64,000 nt of DNA from Candidatus Melainabacteria bacterium SSGW_16 (GTDB lineage Bacteria > Cyanobacteriota > Vampirovibrionia > 2-02-FULL-35-15), in NCBI GenBank assembly GCA_004769085.1, contig DUDS01000029.1, positions 32,656-96,655 of the forward strand, read 5' to 3'. Positions 35,131 to 44,856 of the stretch are shown piece by piece. Position 1 is the first letter of the stretch. Each line of letters opens with the position of its first letter. The notes below the pieces were generated by a model, which saw only the letters and a program-made list of their open reading frames with translations, was not told where the DNA came from and did no database searches. Position numbers and translations under genes: made by a program.

Positions 35131-35247
35131 AACATCACCTTTCAAAAATACAAAAGACCTATATATTTAATATGTTAGGATTAAAAGATCCCTTCTTTAA
35201 TAAAGCTTGATTAATAACACTCAAAGTATTTTGGGTATAGAGAATAA

Positions 35248-38200
35248 ATGACCATTAATTACTTGATAAATGAATATTTAAATACAACCAAGGGTGAATC
35301 TGTATCATCCAGGCTTAAATTTCTAAAAGGAGGAGAAGTTCATTTTCATGGGATTACAGATCCAGCCAAAGGATTTTTTCTTTTATCTCTTGTTTATTCG
35401 ATAAACAGACCAATCTTATATCTGGCAAATGATTCAACTGCTGCATTAAATCTTTACCATGAGATTTTTAGTTTTATACCGAATAATTTATCTTATTTCT
35501 GTGGGCAGGAAGTTTCTCCATATGATCAGATATCAAGCGATACTGAAGTAATCTCTCATCAGACAAGAACATTAACAGGGCTGATTAAAAACAATCAAAA
35601 GCCGCTTATTATATCTACAGCAAAATATCTGCTTGAAAAAATCTGGAATAAAGAAGATCTGATAAAACATTCCTTTGAAATAACTCCTGAAATAAAAATC
35701 GAAACAAAATCACTTTCAGAAAAATTAATAAGACTTGGCTATAAAAAAAATACTATGGTTACCAACAGAGGAGAATTCAGTTCCAGGGGTGACATATTTG
35801 ATATTTATCCTATAATTGGCGAACCTGCAAGAATTGAATTCTTTGGAGATGAAATTCAGTCAATCAGAATTTATTCACTCATAACCCAGAGATCTCAGGA
35901 AAATATAACCAAGGTATTGGTAACGCCACGTTATTATGTAATAAACACAGACCAAAAAAAATTAAAAGATTCTATTACAAAAATCACAAGAACAGATGAT
36001 TCATTATCAGAAATTCTAAAATCAGAGAAAGAACAAATTGAAACAAACGATTATTTTGAATCCCTGGAATATTATTCTCAGTTAGTAAACCAGCGGACAT
36101 CATCATTATTTGATTATCTTCCCGAAGATACAATAATCATTACAGATGACTGGGAATCAAATGCAATTTCAATTGAAAGCTGGTATCAAAGAAATATTGA
36201 GATTAAAAATGAGCTTGAATCAAACAAAAAAATTATACCTTTAGAGGATCTGCTTTTATTTCATCCTGAGATAGTTTTAAGCAAATTAAAAAATTATTCC
36301 AGAGCATTCCTGGACAGGTTTGAATTATTTGATCAGTCAAATTCTGCTTCGATAAATCTTGAGCTTGATCCTGCCATGAGATTTCATAACCAGCTTGAGA
36401 AGTTTTCAGAATACCTGAAAGAGATCACATCTCTAAATCATAAAACAATAATATTTACAGACCAGCCTCAAAGAGTAAAAGGAATTTTAAGAGAGTGGAA
36501 CATACCAGGTGTATATGAGGAAGATATAAAAGATGGCGAATTCAGCAAACAAAATATAGTTATCAGTAAAGAAGGAACTACAAGCGGTTTTGTAATTAAT
36601 CCGGCAAAAATTATTGTTTTTACTGACCAGGAAATATTCGGGACAAAAAGAAAACCAAATTTTTTAAAGAGATTATACAAACAGGATAATTACCAATATT
36701 ATTCAAATGTTGAGGATTTAAAACCAAATGACTACGTTGTCCACATAAAACATGGAATCGGGAAGTACCGTGGACTTGTAAAAATGACCTTGGACAATGT
36801 TGACAGGGAATATCTGATGATTGAGTATGCATCAGAGGGTAAACTTTATCTTCCTGTCGAACAAATAAATATGCTCTATAGATACAGAGGATCAGCAGAA
36901 GTAGTACCAAAACTCTCAAAGCTTGGGGGAAATGACTGGGAGCTAACAAAAAAGAAAGTTAAAAAAGCTGTTAAAAGAATTGCAGAGGATTTGCTGAACC
37001 TGTACACTGCCAGATCTAAGCTTGATGGTTTTGCATTTAATTCAGATTCACACTGGCAGATTGAAATGGAAGAATCTTTTCCTTATACAGAAACGCCTGA
37101 TCAATGGAAAGCAATTTGTGAAGTTAAAACAAGTATGGAATCCACAAAACCAATGGACAGGCTTATATGCGGGGATGTAGGATATGGAAAAACTGAAGTA
37201 GCGCTAAGAGCTATCTTTAAAGCTGTTTTATCCGGCAAACAAGTAGCAGTTCTTGTCCCGACAACCATTCTTGCACAACAACATTTTAATGTAATTTCAG
37301 AAAGGCTTGCGCCATATCCAACAAAAGTTGCAATGTTAAGCCGCTTTGTAAGTAACAAAGACCAAAAACAAATAATAGGAAAAGTTGGATTGGGAGAAAT
37401 AGATGTCGTAATTGGTACTCATAGACTGCTTCAAAATGATGTTAAATTCAAAGATCTTGGTTTGGTAGTCATTGATGAAGAACAAAGGTTTGGTGTAACA
37501 CATAAGGAAAAACTAAAACACTTAAGGGTTACTGTTGATGTTCTTACACTAAGTGCAACACCAATTCCAAGAACACTTCATATGGCATTATCCGGAGCAA
37601 GAGATATGTCACTAATAAATACTCCACCCGCAAATCGTCTGCCAATTAAGACATTTGTAGGTGAAAGTAAAACAACAATTATTAAAACCGCAATGTTGCA
37701 TGAACTTGAACGCGGGGGGCAAATATATTTTGTTCACAACAGAATTGAATCAATCTATAAAATATCTGCATTTATAAAAGAACTTGTTCCTGAAGCAAAC
37801 ATTATTGTTGCTCACGGGCAGATGCAGGATAATGAGCTTGAAAACGTCATGTTTGATTTCATGCAGAAAAAATACAATGTTCTTGTCTGCACTACAATTA
37901 TAGAATCAGGAATAGATATTCCGTCAGTAAACACAATAATCATTGATAATTCAGATCAAATGGGACTTGCTCAGTTATACCAGCTAAGAGGAAGAGTAGG
38001 CAGAGCAGAAATTCAGGCATATGCTTACTGCCTTTATGAAGCAGACAAAGTTCTAACCGAAACTGCAAAAAACAGGCTTCAGGCAATCAAAGAATTTTCA
38101 AATTTGGGTTCAGGTTATCAAATTGCGCTCCGAGATATGGAAATAAGAGGTGTTGGAAATATACTTGGATCTGAACAGCATGGTCATATGATTTCTGTAG

Positions 38201-38763
38201 GATTTGATTTCTATTGTGAATTATTAAGTGAAGCTGTTGATAAGCTTAGAGGGCTTGAAGTAAATGATCCTGAACTTGAATGTGTTGTAGATTTAAATAT
38301 AAATGCATATATCCCAAGTAGTTATATAGAATATGAACAGCAAAAGGTGACAGAGTATAAAAGACTGGCAAATGTAAGAACAAGTAAAAATTTGGAATAT
38401 ATTAAATCCGAGTGGAAAGATCGTTTTGGCAATTATCCCCAAGAAGTTGACAATTTGATCAGGATAGTAGAACTAAGAATACTTGCAAATAGCACAGGGA
38501 TAAAGTATATAAAGTCAGAGAATATATCCGGTAATATTAAAATTGATCTTAATGCAAGGCTTGAAAAATGGTTAAATATCCAGGATAAATTGCCCCAGAG
38601 TTTTAAAGGAAGGATTTCTTTTAAATCCAGCGCCAGGGGAAGCAGTCAAACATCATACCTAATAGCCAGAACAGGTGCTTTAAGCTCATCCGAGCAGTTA
38701 GATTTGCTCTTTAACATTATTGAGCATATGAAGATCCATAACCTTAATGAAAAAATAGCATAA
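35248..38763 (+). CDS. mfd: Transcription-repair coupling factor Mfd
   Basis: ATP-dependent DNA translocase that removes stalled RNA polymerase and recruits UvrA. The 1,171-residue product has the UvrB-like N-terminal modules (SRGDIFDIYP, ARIEFFGDEI), the RNA polymerase interaction domain (YVVHIKHGIGKYRGL, with YLMIEYASEGKLYLPVEQI), and the RecG-like translocase: Walker A CGDVGYGKTEVALRA, DEEQRFGV, SATPIPRTL, and motifs VCTTIIESGIDIPS and QLRGRVGRA. The C-terminal D7 part is present, and length is typical. ATG at 35248. No uvr genes are near. Confidence 0.97.
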   Translation: MTINYLINEYLNTTKGESVSSRLKFLKGGEVHFHGITDPAKGFFLLSLVYSINRPILYLANDSTAALNLYHEIFSFIPNNLSYFCGQEVSPYDQISSDTEVISHQTRTLTGLIKNNQKPLIISTAKYLLEKIWNKEDLIKHSFEITPEIKIETKSLSEKLIRLGYKKNTMVTNRGEFSSRGDIFDIYPIIGEPARIEFFGDEIQSIRIYSLITQRSQENITKVLVTPRYYVINTDQKKLKDSITKITRTDDSLSEILKSEKEQIETNDYFESLEYYSQLVNQRTSSLFDYLPEDTIIITDDWESNAISIESWYQRNIEIKNELESNKKIIPLEDLLLFHPEIVLSKLKNYSRAFLDRFELFDQSNSASINLELDPAMRFHNQLEKFSEYLKEITSLNHKTIIFTDQPQRVKGILREWNIPGVYEEDIKDGEFSKQNIVISKEGTTSGFVINPAKIIVFTDQEIFGTKRKPNFLKRLYKQDNYQYYSNVEDLKPNDYVVHIKHGIGKYRGLVKMTLDNVDREYLMIEYASEGKLYLPVEQINMLYRYRGSAEVVPKLSKLGGNDWELTKKKVKKAVKRIAEDLLNLYTARSKLDGFAFNSDSHWQIEMEESFPYTETPDQWKAICEVKTSMESTKPMDRLICGDVGYGKTEVALRAIFKAVLSGKQVAVLVPTTILAQQHFNVISERLAPYPTKVAMLSRFVSNKDQKQIIGKVGLGEIDVVIGTHRLLQNDVKFKDLGLVVIDEEQRFGVTHKEKLKHLRVTVDVLTLSATPIPRTLHMALSGARDMSLINTPPANRLPIKTFVGESKTTIIKTAMLHELERGGQIYFVHNRIESIYKISAFIKELVPEANIIVAHGQMQDNELENVMFDFMQKKYNVLVCTTIIESGIDIPSVNTIIIDNSDQMGLAQLYQLRGRVGRAEIQAYAYCLYEADKVLTETAKNRLQAIKEFSNLGSGYQIALRDMEIRGVGNILGSEQHGHMISVGFDFYCELLSEAVDKLRGLEVNDPELECVVDLNINAYIPSSYIEYEQQKVTEYKRLANVRTSKNLEYIKSEWKDRFGNYPQEVDNLIRIVELRILANSTGIKYIKSENISGNIKIDLNARLEKWLNIQDKLPQSFKGRISFKSSARGSSQTSYLIARTGALSSSEQLDLLFNIIEHMKIHNLNEKIA

Positions 38764-38844
38764 GTCCGCCTTTTTGGGCCCGATACAAAAAAAACAATTT
38801 TTTTAATGTTTTGATTTACAATATTTATATAGGACTGTTAAGTA

Positions 38845-39876
38845 ATGAAAAAATATTTTTTTCAGACTGTATTATTTGTAATATTATTTTTTAATTTTAC
38901 TCTCTGGGCTCAGGGAAATTTAGAAACGAAAAAAGAAATAATTGGCATTGTAAACGGGGAAAACTTGTACTTAAATGAGTTCAACAGGCTTTTTAATGCA
39001 CAAAATAAAAAATATGAAAAAGAATCTGCAAGAGAAATAATCCTTGACCAGATGATTGACAGAATGCTAGTAATGCAGGAAGCTAAATCAAAAAGCCTGA
39101 ACGTAAGTGAGGCTGAAATTAACAGAAGGCTTGATCTTATAAAAGAAAGGCAGGGTGGTGAAGAAGCATTTGCTAACTTTCTGGCTCAAAATGATGCAAC
39201 AATTGAAGATGCAAAGAATGAAATAAAAAACCAAATTTTATTTGATTTTATAAAAAATTTGATTGAAAGCAAAGGCGGAGAATCATTTAAGTCTTTTATA
39301 TCTGCAAAAAAAATAAATTCTGATATTGTAATTTTTACAAGCAAAATCAACCCACAGGCTGAATCTGCAAATTTAAGAATAAAAGAATACCCAACCATCA
39401 CAAAATCAAGAGTAAAAGAAGTGGAGCAGCTTGATGAAGAAACAAAAAGTATCATTGCTGAAATTGAAAGCAGTATTACAAAGGACAATAATACATCACT
39501 CCCAAGCTCTCAGCAAAATCAACTTGCAATAGATATAAATAAAATAACAGAACCTCTTATTCTAGACCCGATTAAACCTATCAAAGCAAAAAAGACCATT
39601 AGTTTATTAAAAGAACAACTAACTTTAAATCCTATTAAACCTGTTGTTATTACTTCAACCTCCACAGAATTAATTGAAATTGCTAATAAAAATGAGGTCA
39701 CAGATGATTTGGAATTAGTGCCAAACCAGGAAATAGAAACCGTAGAGATTATAATTTCAGATGCATTAACTATTGGTAATACCAGTTCAAGAGACGATTC
39801 TGGCTTAAATAATAAATCAGATAAATTAAAAGAATTAATCAGAAAAATTGAACAAAGAAAATTGTCCAGTAGATAA
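38845..39876 (+). CDS. SurA N-terminal-domain-like exported protein without PPIase domain
   Basis: A 343-residue protein with a signal peptide (YFFQTVLFVILFFNFTLW, cleavage near residue 22). Residues about 30-140 resemble the SurA/PpiD N-terminal chaperone domain: IGIVNGENLYLNEFNRLF, ARE-IILDQMIDRMLVMQEAK, SEAEINRRLDLIKERQGGEEAF, FLAQNDATIEDAKNEIKNQIL. The parvulin PPIase repeats that normally follow are not visible; instead the rest is Lys/Glu/Ile-rich with a short repeated piece (two copies of LDPIKPIKA / LNPIKPVVI type, about residues 233-262). Probably a periplasmic chaperone-like protein. It follows mfd by 81 bases. Confidence 0.72.
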   Translation: MKKYFFQTVLFVILFFNFTLWAQGNLETKKEIIGIVNGENLYLNEFNRLFNAQNKKYEKESAREIILDQMIDRMLVMQEAKSKSLNVSEAEINRRLDLIKERQGGEEAFANFLAQNDATIEDAKNEIKNQILFDFIKNLIESKGGESFKSFISAKKINSDIVIFTSKINPQAESANLRIKEYPTITKSRVKEVEQLDEETKSIIAEIESSITKDNNTSLPSSQQNQLAIDINKITEPLILDPIKPIKAKKTISLLKEQLTLNPIKPVVITSTSTELIEIANKNEVTDDLELVPNQEIETVEIIISDALTIGNTSSRDDSGLNNKSDKLKELIRKIEQRKLSSR

Positions 39877-39911
39877 ATTTAAAGGTATAATATTTTCAAT
39901 TCAAAAATTAT

Positions 39912-40775
39912 ATGACTCTCATAAGTAACATACCATCTGTTTTCAGAAATATCGCGCACAGGGGGATTTCTGTATATGAATCTCCTGAAAATACCAGACA
40001 TGCACTGAGAACTGCTCTTGATCAGGGATTTGATGTTGAGACTGATGTACAGTGGGTAGGTGGAGAAACCTTTTTATATCATGATGATTACATACCAGGA
40101 CCAGATGATCCTAAATTAAATGGCGGGGGATTTTATTTACCCGCTGGTAAAAAGCTGGTTTATGATTGCTCTCCAGATGAATTAAGAAAAGCATTATTTA
40201 ATAAAGCAAAACTAGATGGACTTCTTTCAGCACAAGCAGGAGAATCAGTAAGTTCAAATTTAGGCGAAGAGCCCAAAATAGCTACACTTGATGATTTATT
40301 ACCTATACCAGATGGGTGCAAAGTTTATATTGAATTAAAAAGACCAGATGAAAATAAAGAATTTAATGATGGATTAGAAGAAAGAGTAGTGAAATGGGTA
40401 CAAAAAAATAATCTGCACGATAAAGTAGTAATCATTTCATTTAATGTGCCTGGATTAATAAAGACCAGAAGTCTGGATCCTAAAATAGCAATTGGTGTAG
40501 ATGTTTACAGTGACTTTGGAAAGGATCCTGCAGAAGCACAAAAACTAAGAGATAGTATAGGTATTACCTGCTGGAACCCGCCTTTAGAAGATACATCAGC
40601 TGCGCTTATTGACAGCATTCATTGTTTAGGACTCCAGATTATGCCTTGGACCTGGAATGAAAATAAACAAAAGGAAGTAGCTGAAATCAGGAGAGTTTTA
40701 AGTCTTGGTGTTGACGGAGTAATTAACAATCAGCCCAGAAGAGTAAAAGCAACATTTCAAAAATCTCCCGTTTAA
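39912..40775 (+). CDS. Glycerophosphodiester phosphodiesterase family protein
   Basis: A GDPD-domain protein of 287 residues. It has RNIAHRG (the catalytic His-Arg), SPENTRHAL, VETDVQWV (E-x-D metal site), LYHDDYIPG and YIELKRP in the expected order, then a C-terminal QIMPWTWNE and GVDGVINNQPRR segment. These enzymes release glycerol-3-phosphate from glycerophosphodiesters. No signal peptide is visible, so it is probably cytosolic. An insert with VSSNLGEEPKI lies before the catalytic ELK. It ends 18 bases before the element at 40794. Confidence 0.92.
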   Translation: MTLISNIPSVFRNIAHRGISVYESPENTRHALRTALDQGFDVETDVQWVGGETFLYHDDYIPGPDDPKLNGGGFYLPAGKKLVYDCSPDELRKALFNKAKLDGLLSAQAGESVSSNLGEEPKIATLDDLLPIPDGCKVYIELKRPDENKEFNDGLEERVVKWVQKNNLHDKVVIISFNVPGLIKTRSLDPKIAIGVDVYSDFGKDPAEAQKLRDSIGITCWNPPLEDTSAALIDSIHCLGLQIMPWTWNENKQKEVAEIRRVLSLGVDGVINNQPRRVKATFQKSPV

Positions 40776-40793
40776 TTTTCTTAACTGGTTCAT

Positions 40794-40904
40794 CAAAAGT
40801 GCTTACAAAAGCGAAACCCATACCCAAAACGGAGCGTTGGAGGCGCTAGCCCACCAAGCGAAGTGAAGGGTGTGGGTTGAGCATAATAAATGTAAGCACT
40901 TTTG
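40794..40904. repeat. 111-bp structured intergenic element, type A copy 1
   Basis: Perfect 14-bp arms CAAAAGTGCTTACA (40794-40807) and TGTAAGCACTTTTG (40891-40904) enclose an inner stem AACCCATACCC/GGGTGTGGGTT (40815-40825 and 40868-40878, one G-U type pair) and a core with CGGAGCGTTGGAGGCGC. The core, about 78 bp, matches the reverse complement of the element at 55285-55394, while the outer arms are different. Lies between a GDPD gene and leuB. Confidence 0.85.
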
Positions 40905-40946
40905 TAAAAATTTTATTTCCTATCTAAATAACTTATAATAAATGTT

Positions 40947-42041
40947 ATGGAACTAACAAAAACTATTACACTTCTTAGCGGCGATGGAATAGGACCCGAA
41001 GTATCTGCTGAAGGAGTAAAATTACTTAATTTAGTAGAAAAAGAATTTAAATATAAGTTTGAAATTATAAAAAAGGATTTTGGCGGCATAGCAATAGATA
41101 AGTTTGGAGTTCCATTCCCGGAAGATACTCTTAACACTTGTAAAAAATCAAACGCTGTATTACTTGCTGCAATTGGAGGACCAAAGTATGATAGCCTACC
41201 TAGAGAAAAAAGACCTGAGAGTGGGCTGCTTGAACTTAGAGCTTCATTAAATACTTTTGCTAATTTAAGACCTGCAATTGTTTTTGATTCACTGTTAGAC
41301 AGCTCCACAATTAAGAAAGAGGTTCTTGCAGGAACAGATTTAATTGTGGTGAGGGAATTAACAGGAGGACTTTATTTTGGAAAACCAAAAGGCATTGAAA
41401 AAAGAGGAAATGAAAAAGTTGGTTTCAATACTATGGTCTATTCTGAATCTGAGGTAAGAAGAATTGCAAAAGTTGCATTTGAAATAGCCAGAAAAAGAAA
41501 GAAGAAAGTAACTTCGGCAGATAAAGCAAATGTTCTGGATGTTTCACAACTATGGAAGGATACTGTTATTGAGGTTTCAAAAAATTACCCCGATGTGTCT
41601 CTTGAACATATGTATATAGATAACGCTGCAATGCAACTAATCAGAAATCCAAAACAATTTGATGTTATATTAGCCGAAAATTTATTCGGTGATATTTTAT
41701 CTGACGAAGCAAGCATGTTAACAGGAAGCATTGGAATGCTTCCAAGTGCATCAATAGGAGATGGGACACTTCCTGCAATATATGAACCTGTTCATGGAAG
41801 TGCACCTGATATTGCAGGAAAGAATATTGCAAATCCAATAGCCATGATTTTATCTATAGGAATGATGTTTAAGTATAGTTTTAATAATGAGAAAATTCAT
41901 GATTCAATTTTCCACTCAGTAGAAAAAGTTCTTAATGCTGGATACAGAACAAAAGATATTTATCAGGAAGGCTCAAAGCTGGTCGGAACAAGTGAGATGG
42001 GGAACTTCATTTGCAAAGAGTTCTCTCTCTGCAAGGTTTAA
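40947..42041 (+). CDS. leuB: 3-isopropylmalate dehydrogenase LeuB
   Basis: NAD-dependent beta-decarboxylating dehydrogenase of leucine synthesis. The 364-residue protein has LLSGDGIGPEVSAEG at the start, LLAAIGGPKYDSLPREKRPE, VRELTGGLYFGKPKG (with the Arg and Tyr), TSADKANVLDVS, and ILAENLFGDILSDEASMLTGSIGMLPSAS. These are specific for LeuB rather than isocitrate dehydrogenase. No other leucine genes are in the window. It starts 43 bases after the type A element, which may carry its promoter or the terminator of the upstream gene. Its stop overlaps the convergent plsY by four bases. Confidence 0.95.
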   Translation: MELTKTITLLSGDGIGPEVSAEGVKLLNLVEKEFKYKFEIIKKDFGGIAIDKFGVPFPEDTLNTCKKSNAVLLAAIGGPKYDSLPREKRPESGLLELRASLNTFANLRPAIVFDSLLDSSTIKKEVLAGTDLIVVRELTGGLYFGKPKGIEKRGNEKVGFNTMVYSESEVRRIAKVAFEIARKRKKKVTSADKANVLDVSQLWKDTVIEVSKNYPDVSLEHMYIDNAAMQLIRNPKQFDVILAENLFGDILSDEASMLTGSIGMLPSASIGDGTLPAIYEPVHGSAPDIAGKNIANPIAMILSIGMMFKYSFNNEKIHDSIFHSVEKVLNAGYRTKDIYQEGSKLVGTSEMGNFICKEFSLCKV

Positions 42042-42649
42042 TATTTCATCCCGATTTTTGGTTCAGTGCCATTTAATAGTCTTTGAATATTTTCCTTGTG
42101 TCTTATAAGTACAATATAAAAAGAAGCAATAGCAGTAAAGAAAATATAAAGTACTGGCTTGTGAAATAAAAATAACAGTAAAGGTGATAAAGGTATTGAA
42201 ACTATAGAACCCATGGATGAATACTTTGTGGCATAGACTACCAATAACCATATTAAAAAAATTATTACTGCAGCCTGCCAGGAAATGGCAATTAATATTC
42301 CAAGCCCTGCTGCAGAAGACTTCCCACCTTTAAACCCAAGAAACAAAGACTTGCTATGCCCTATAATACATGCCATTGAAGTCATTAAAACAACAAGTTC
42401 ACCCCTGTTGAATTTCATAACTAAATAAGCACTAAGAAAACCTTTTCCTATATCAAACAGAAAGGTAAGCAAAGCTTCAACCTTTCCTATTCTTCTTAAG
42501 ACATTTGTAGCACCTGTACTGCCACTTCCTTCTTTTGTGAGGTCTATACCTTTTAACTTACCAAGCCAATATCCAAAAGGAACAGAACCTAATAAATACC
42601 CTGCTAAAACATATAATAAATCTGTTTTATGGAAAACAAGATTATGCAT
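42038..42649 (-). CDS. plsY: Acyl-phosphate glycerol-3-phosphate acyltransferase PlsY
   Basis: Inner-membrane enzyme making lysophosphatidic acid from acyl-phosphate. The 203-residue protein has LLGSVPFGYWLGKLKGID, the glycine-rich GSTGATNVLR motif (about residues 41-50), FLGFKGGKSSAAGLG, and about five to six membrane spans, in family order. Its ATG at 42649 lies 18 bases from the preferred purM start on the other strand, so a very tight divergent promoter or overlap exists there. It overlaps leuB by four bases at the 3' end. The partner PlsX is not in the window. Confidence 0.95.
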   Translation of the reverse strand: MHNLVFHKTDLLYVLAGYLLGSVPFGYWLGKLKGIDLTKEGSGSTGATNVLRRIGKVEALLTFLFDIGKGFLSAYLVMKFNRGELVVLMTSMACIIGHSKSLFLGFKGGKSSAAGLGILIAISWQAAVIIFLIWLLVVYATKYSSMGSIVSIPLSPLLLFLFHKPVLYIFFTAIASFYIVLIRHKENIQRLLNGTEPKIGMKY

Positions 42650-42667
42650 CAGGTATTATTTTATAGG

Positions 42668-43717
42668 ATGAATACCAAACTTACATATAAGGATTCTGGA
42701 GTTGATATAGAAGCTGGAAACAAAGCCATTGATTATATAAAACCCCTTGCAAAAGAAACACACAGAAAGGAAGTCATCTCAGGTGTTGGGGGATTTAGTG
42801 GTCTGTTTAAAGTACCTGACGGTTATAAAGAACCTGTACTAGTTGCAAGTACTGATGGAGTAGGTACAAAACTAAAACTTGCCTTCAAATTAAACAAACA
42901 TGAAACAATTGGCATTGATCTTGTAGCAATGTGTGTAAATGATCTTATTTGCTGCAGTGCAGAACCATTATTTTTTCTGGATTATTTTGCTACAGGCAAA
43001 CTATCTCCTGAACAAGAAAGAGATGTAATAAAAGGAATCACATCAGGGTGTATTGAGTCTAACTGCACATTATTAGGTGGCGAAACTGCAGAACTTCCAG
43101 GTTTTTATAAAAATAACGAATATGATCTTGCTGGCTTTGCAGTAGGAATAGTAGAAAAATCAAAAATTATCGATGGGAAGAATATAGTTCCCGGAGATAT
43201 AATCCTAGGAATAGAAAGCTCCGGGTTGCATAGTAATGGTTACAGTCTTGCACAAAAAGTATTTTTTGATCATGCACAATGGGACATTAATTTCATACAC
43301 TCTGATTTAAAAAAACCAATTGGTGAATTATTACTTACTCCTACATTTATATACACAAAAGTTATCAGGTCTATTACAGAAAAATTTAAAATTAAAGGTA
43401 TTGCAAATATTACCGGTGGTGGATTTACAGAAAATATTCCAAGAATTTCCCCCGAGAATACAAGTTGTGAAATCGATCTCAGCTCATGGCAAAAACCTCA
43501 AATATTTAAAACAATACAGAAGATTGGAAATATTGATACCATGGAAATGCTAAGAACTTTTAACAATGGAATTGGAGCAGTAGTCATAACAAATGAAAAA
43601 CACGAAAAAGAAATAATAACTGAAATTCAAAAATCAGGATATAAAGGATATAAAATAGGAGTTGTTAAAGGAGAAACCAAAGACAAGGTTACTTATAAAG
43701 GAGATTTTAATGCCTAG
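42668..43717 (+). CDS. purM: Phosphoribosylformylglycinamidine cyclo-ligase PurM
   Basis: ATP-dependent cyclase making AIR in purine synthesis. The product (349 residues from the ATG at 42668) starts MNTKLTYKDSGVDIEAGN, the canonical PurM N-terminus, and has STDGVGTKLKLAF, GIDLVAMCVNDL, LDYFATGKL, LLGGETAELPGFY and NITGGGFTENIPR. A longer frame from the ATG at 42629 adds 13 residues that overlap plsY and is not needed. It overlaps bcp by eight bases. purE is 37 kb away, so purine genes are scattered. Confidence 0.95.
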   Translation: MNTKLTYKDSGVDIEAGNKAIDYIKPLAKETHRKEVISGVGGFSGLFKVPDGYKEPVLVASTDGVGTKLKLAFKLNKHETIGIDLVAMCVNDLICCSAEPLFFLDYFATGKLSPEQERDVIKGITSGCIESNCTLLGGETAELPGFYKNNEYDLAGFAVGIVEKSKIIDGKNIVPGDIILGIESSGLHSNGYSLAQKVFFDHAQWDINFIHSDLKKPIGELLLTPTFIYTKVIRSITEKFKIKGIANITGGGFTENIPRISPENTSCEIDLSSWQKPQIFKTIQKIGNIDTMEMLRTFNNGIGAVVITNEKHEKEIITEIQKSGYKGYKIGVVKGETKDKVTYKGDFNA

Positions 43718-44219
43718 GACAATTACAAAAACAGATATGCCACAAGTTGGAGAAAAAGCACCTGACTTTGATTCTTTTGATCAAAGTGGCAATAAAATCA
43801 GCCTGAAACAATTTAAAGGGAAAACAGTAGTTTTATATTTTTACCCAAAAGACAATACCCCAGGATGTACAAAAGAAGCATGTAGTTTAAGAGACAGAAA
43901 CACTACCTTTAAAAAGAAAAACGTTGTAGTTCTTGGCGTTAGCAAAGATAGCCAGAAATCACATCAGAGTTTTATAGAAAAGCACGATCTTCCCTTTACG
44001 TTAATCTCTGATACCGATAAAAAGCTTCAGATGTCATACGGTGTCTGGCAGGAAAAAAACATGTACGGTAAAAAAGTTATGGGCACAGTAAGAACTACAT
44101 TTATAATTGGACCTGATCAAAAAATAGCATTTGTTTTTAATAAAGTTGACTGTGAGAATCATGCTGGAGAAGTTTTAGAAAAACTTGAAGAGCTAGCTGG
44201 CCAAAACTTTAAATGCTGA
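43710..44219 (+). CDS. bcp: Thiol peroxidase Bcp (peroxiredoxin Q)
   Basis: A 169-residue peroxiredoxin of the BCP/PrxQ class. VGEKAPDFDSFDQSG is the N-terminal strand; FYPKDNTPGCTKEACSLRD holds the peroxidatic Cys (about residue 47) and a resolving Cys five residues later. Reduces hydrogen and organic peroxides with thioredoxin. The ATG at 43710 has a strong AGGAG seven bases upstream, so the frame's earlier in-frame start at 43662 (inside purM) is rejected. It overlaps purM by eight bases and the convergent nth by 27. Confidence 0.95.
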   Translation: MPRTITKTDMPQVGEKAPDFDSFDQSGNKISLKQFKGKTVVLYFYPKDNTPGCTKEACSLRDRNTTFKKKNVVVLGVSKDSQKSHQSFIEKHDLPFTLISDTDKKLQMSYGVWQEKNMYGKKVMGTVRTTFIIGPDQKIAFVFNKVDCENHAGEVLEKLEELAGQNFKC

Positions 44220-44822
44220 CTTACAAAGGTTATTAAAAGGGCAAATTTCACATTTTGGCTTTCTTGCATTACAAATTCTTCTTCCATGCCATATTAACCT
44301 GTGACTAAATCCAATCCATTCGTTTTTTGGAATAAGCTTCATTAGATCCTGCTCAATTTTATTAGGATCAGTGTTTTTCGTTAGTCCAAGCCTCTGTGAA
44401 ATTCTTGAAACATGGGTATCAACCACTACACCAGTTGGAACTCCAAATGCAGTTCCCATAACACAGTTTGCTGTTTTCCTGGCTACACCTGGAAGTTTTA
44501 ATAGCTCATTAAAATCCTTTGGCACATTTCCATTAAATTTTTTCCGTAAAATACAGCATGTACCTATAATATTTTTTGCTTTATTTCTGTAAAAACCTGT
44601 AGAGTAAATATCTTTTTCAAATTCCTTTAAATTTGCATTTGCATAATCTTTTACATTCTTATATTTTTTAAACAATTTTTCAGTTACAATATTTACCCTT
44701 TCATCAGTACATTGCGCTGAAAGGATGGTTGCTAGTAATAGTTCCAGAGGGTTCTTATGGTTTAAGGCACATCTAGCTTCACGATAATGCCTTTTCAGGA
44801 TTGGAATAAGCTTTTTAATCAC
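44193..44822 (-). CDS. nth: Endonuclease III (Nth)
   Basis: DNA glycosylase/AP lyase for oxidised pyrimidines. The 209-residue protein has LLATILSAQCTDERVN, the helix-hairpin-helix LLKLPGVARKTANCVMG with the catalytic Lys, VVDTHVSRIS with the catalytic Asp, and a C-terminal 4Fe-4S cluster C-x6-C-x2-C-x5-C (CNARKPKCEICPFNNLC). The start is a GTG at 44822. It converges on bcp, with 27 overlapping bases. Confidence 0.95.
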   Translation of the reverse strand: MIKKLIPILKRHYREARCALNHKNPLELLLATILSAQCTDERVNIVTEKLFKKYKNVKDYANANLKEFEKDIYSTGFYRNKAKNIIGTCCILRKKFNGNVPKDFNELLKLPGVARKTANCVMGTAFGVPTGVVVDTHVSRISQRLGLTKNTDPNKIEQDLMKLIPKNEWIGFSHRLIWHGRRICNARKPKCEICPFNNLCKSAFKVLAS

Positions 44823-44856
44823 GGCTCAATACTAGCACTATATAAAGAACAAATTT

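Noticed and set aside
36468..37358. Antisense frames within mfd
   Set aside because: Shadows of a strongly conserved gene, no RBS or motif.
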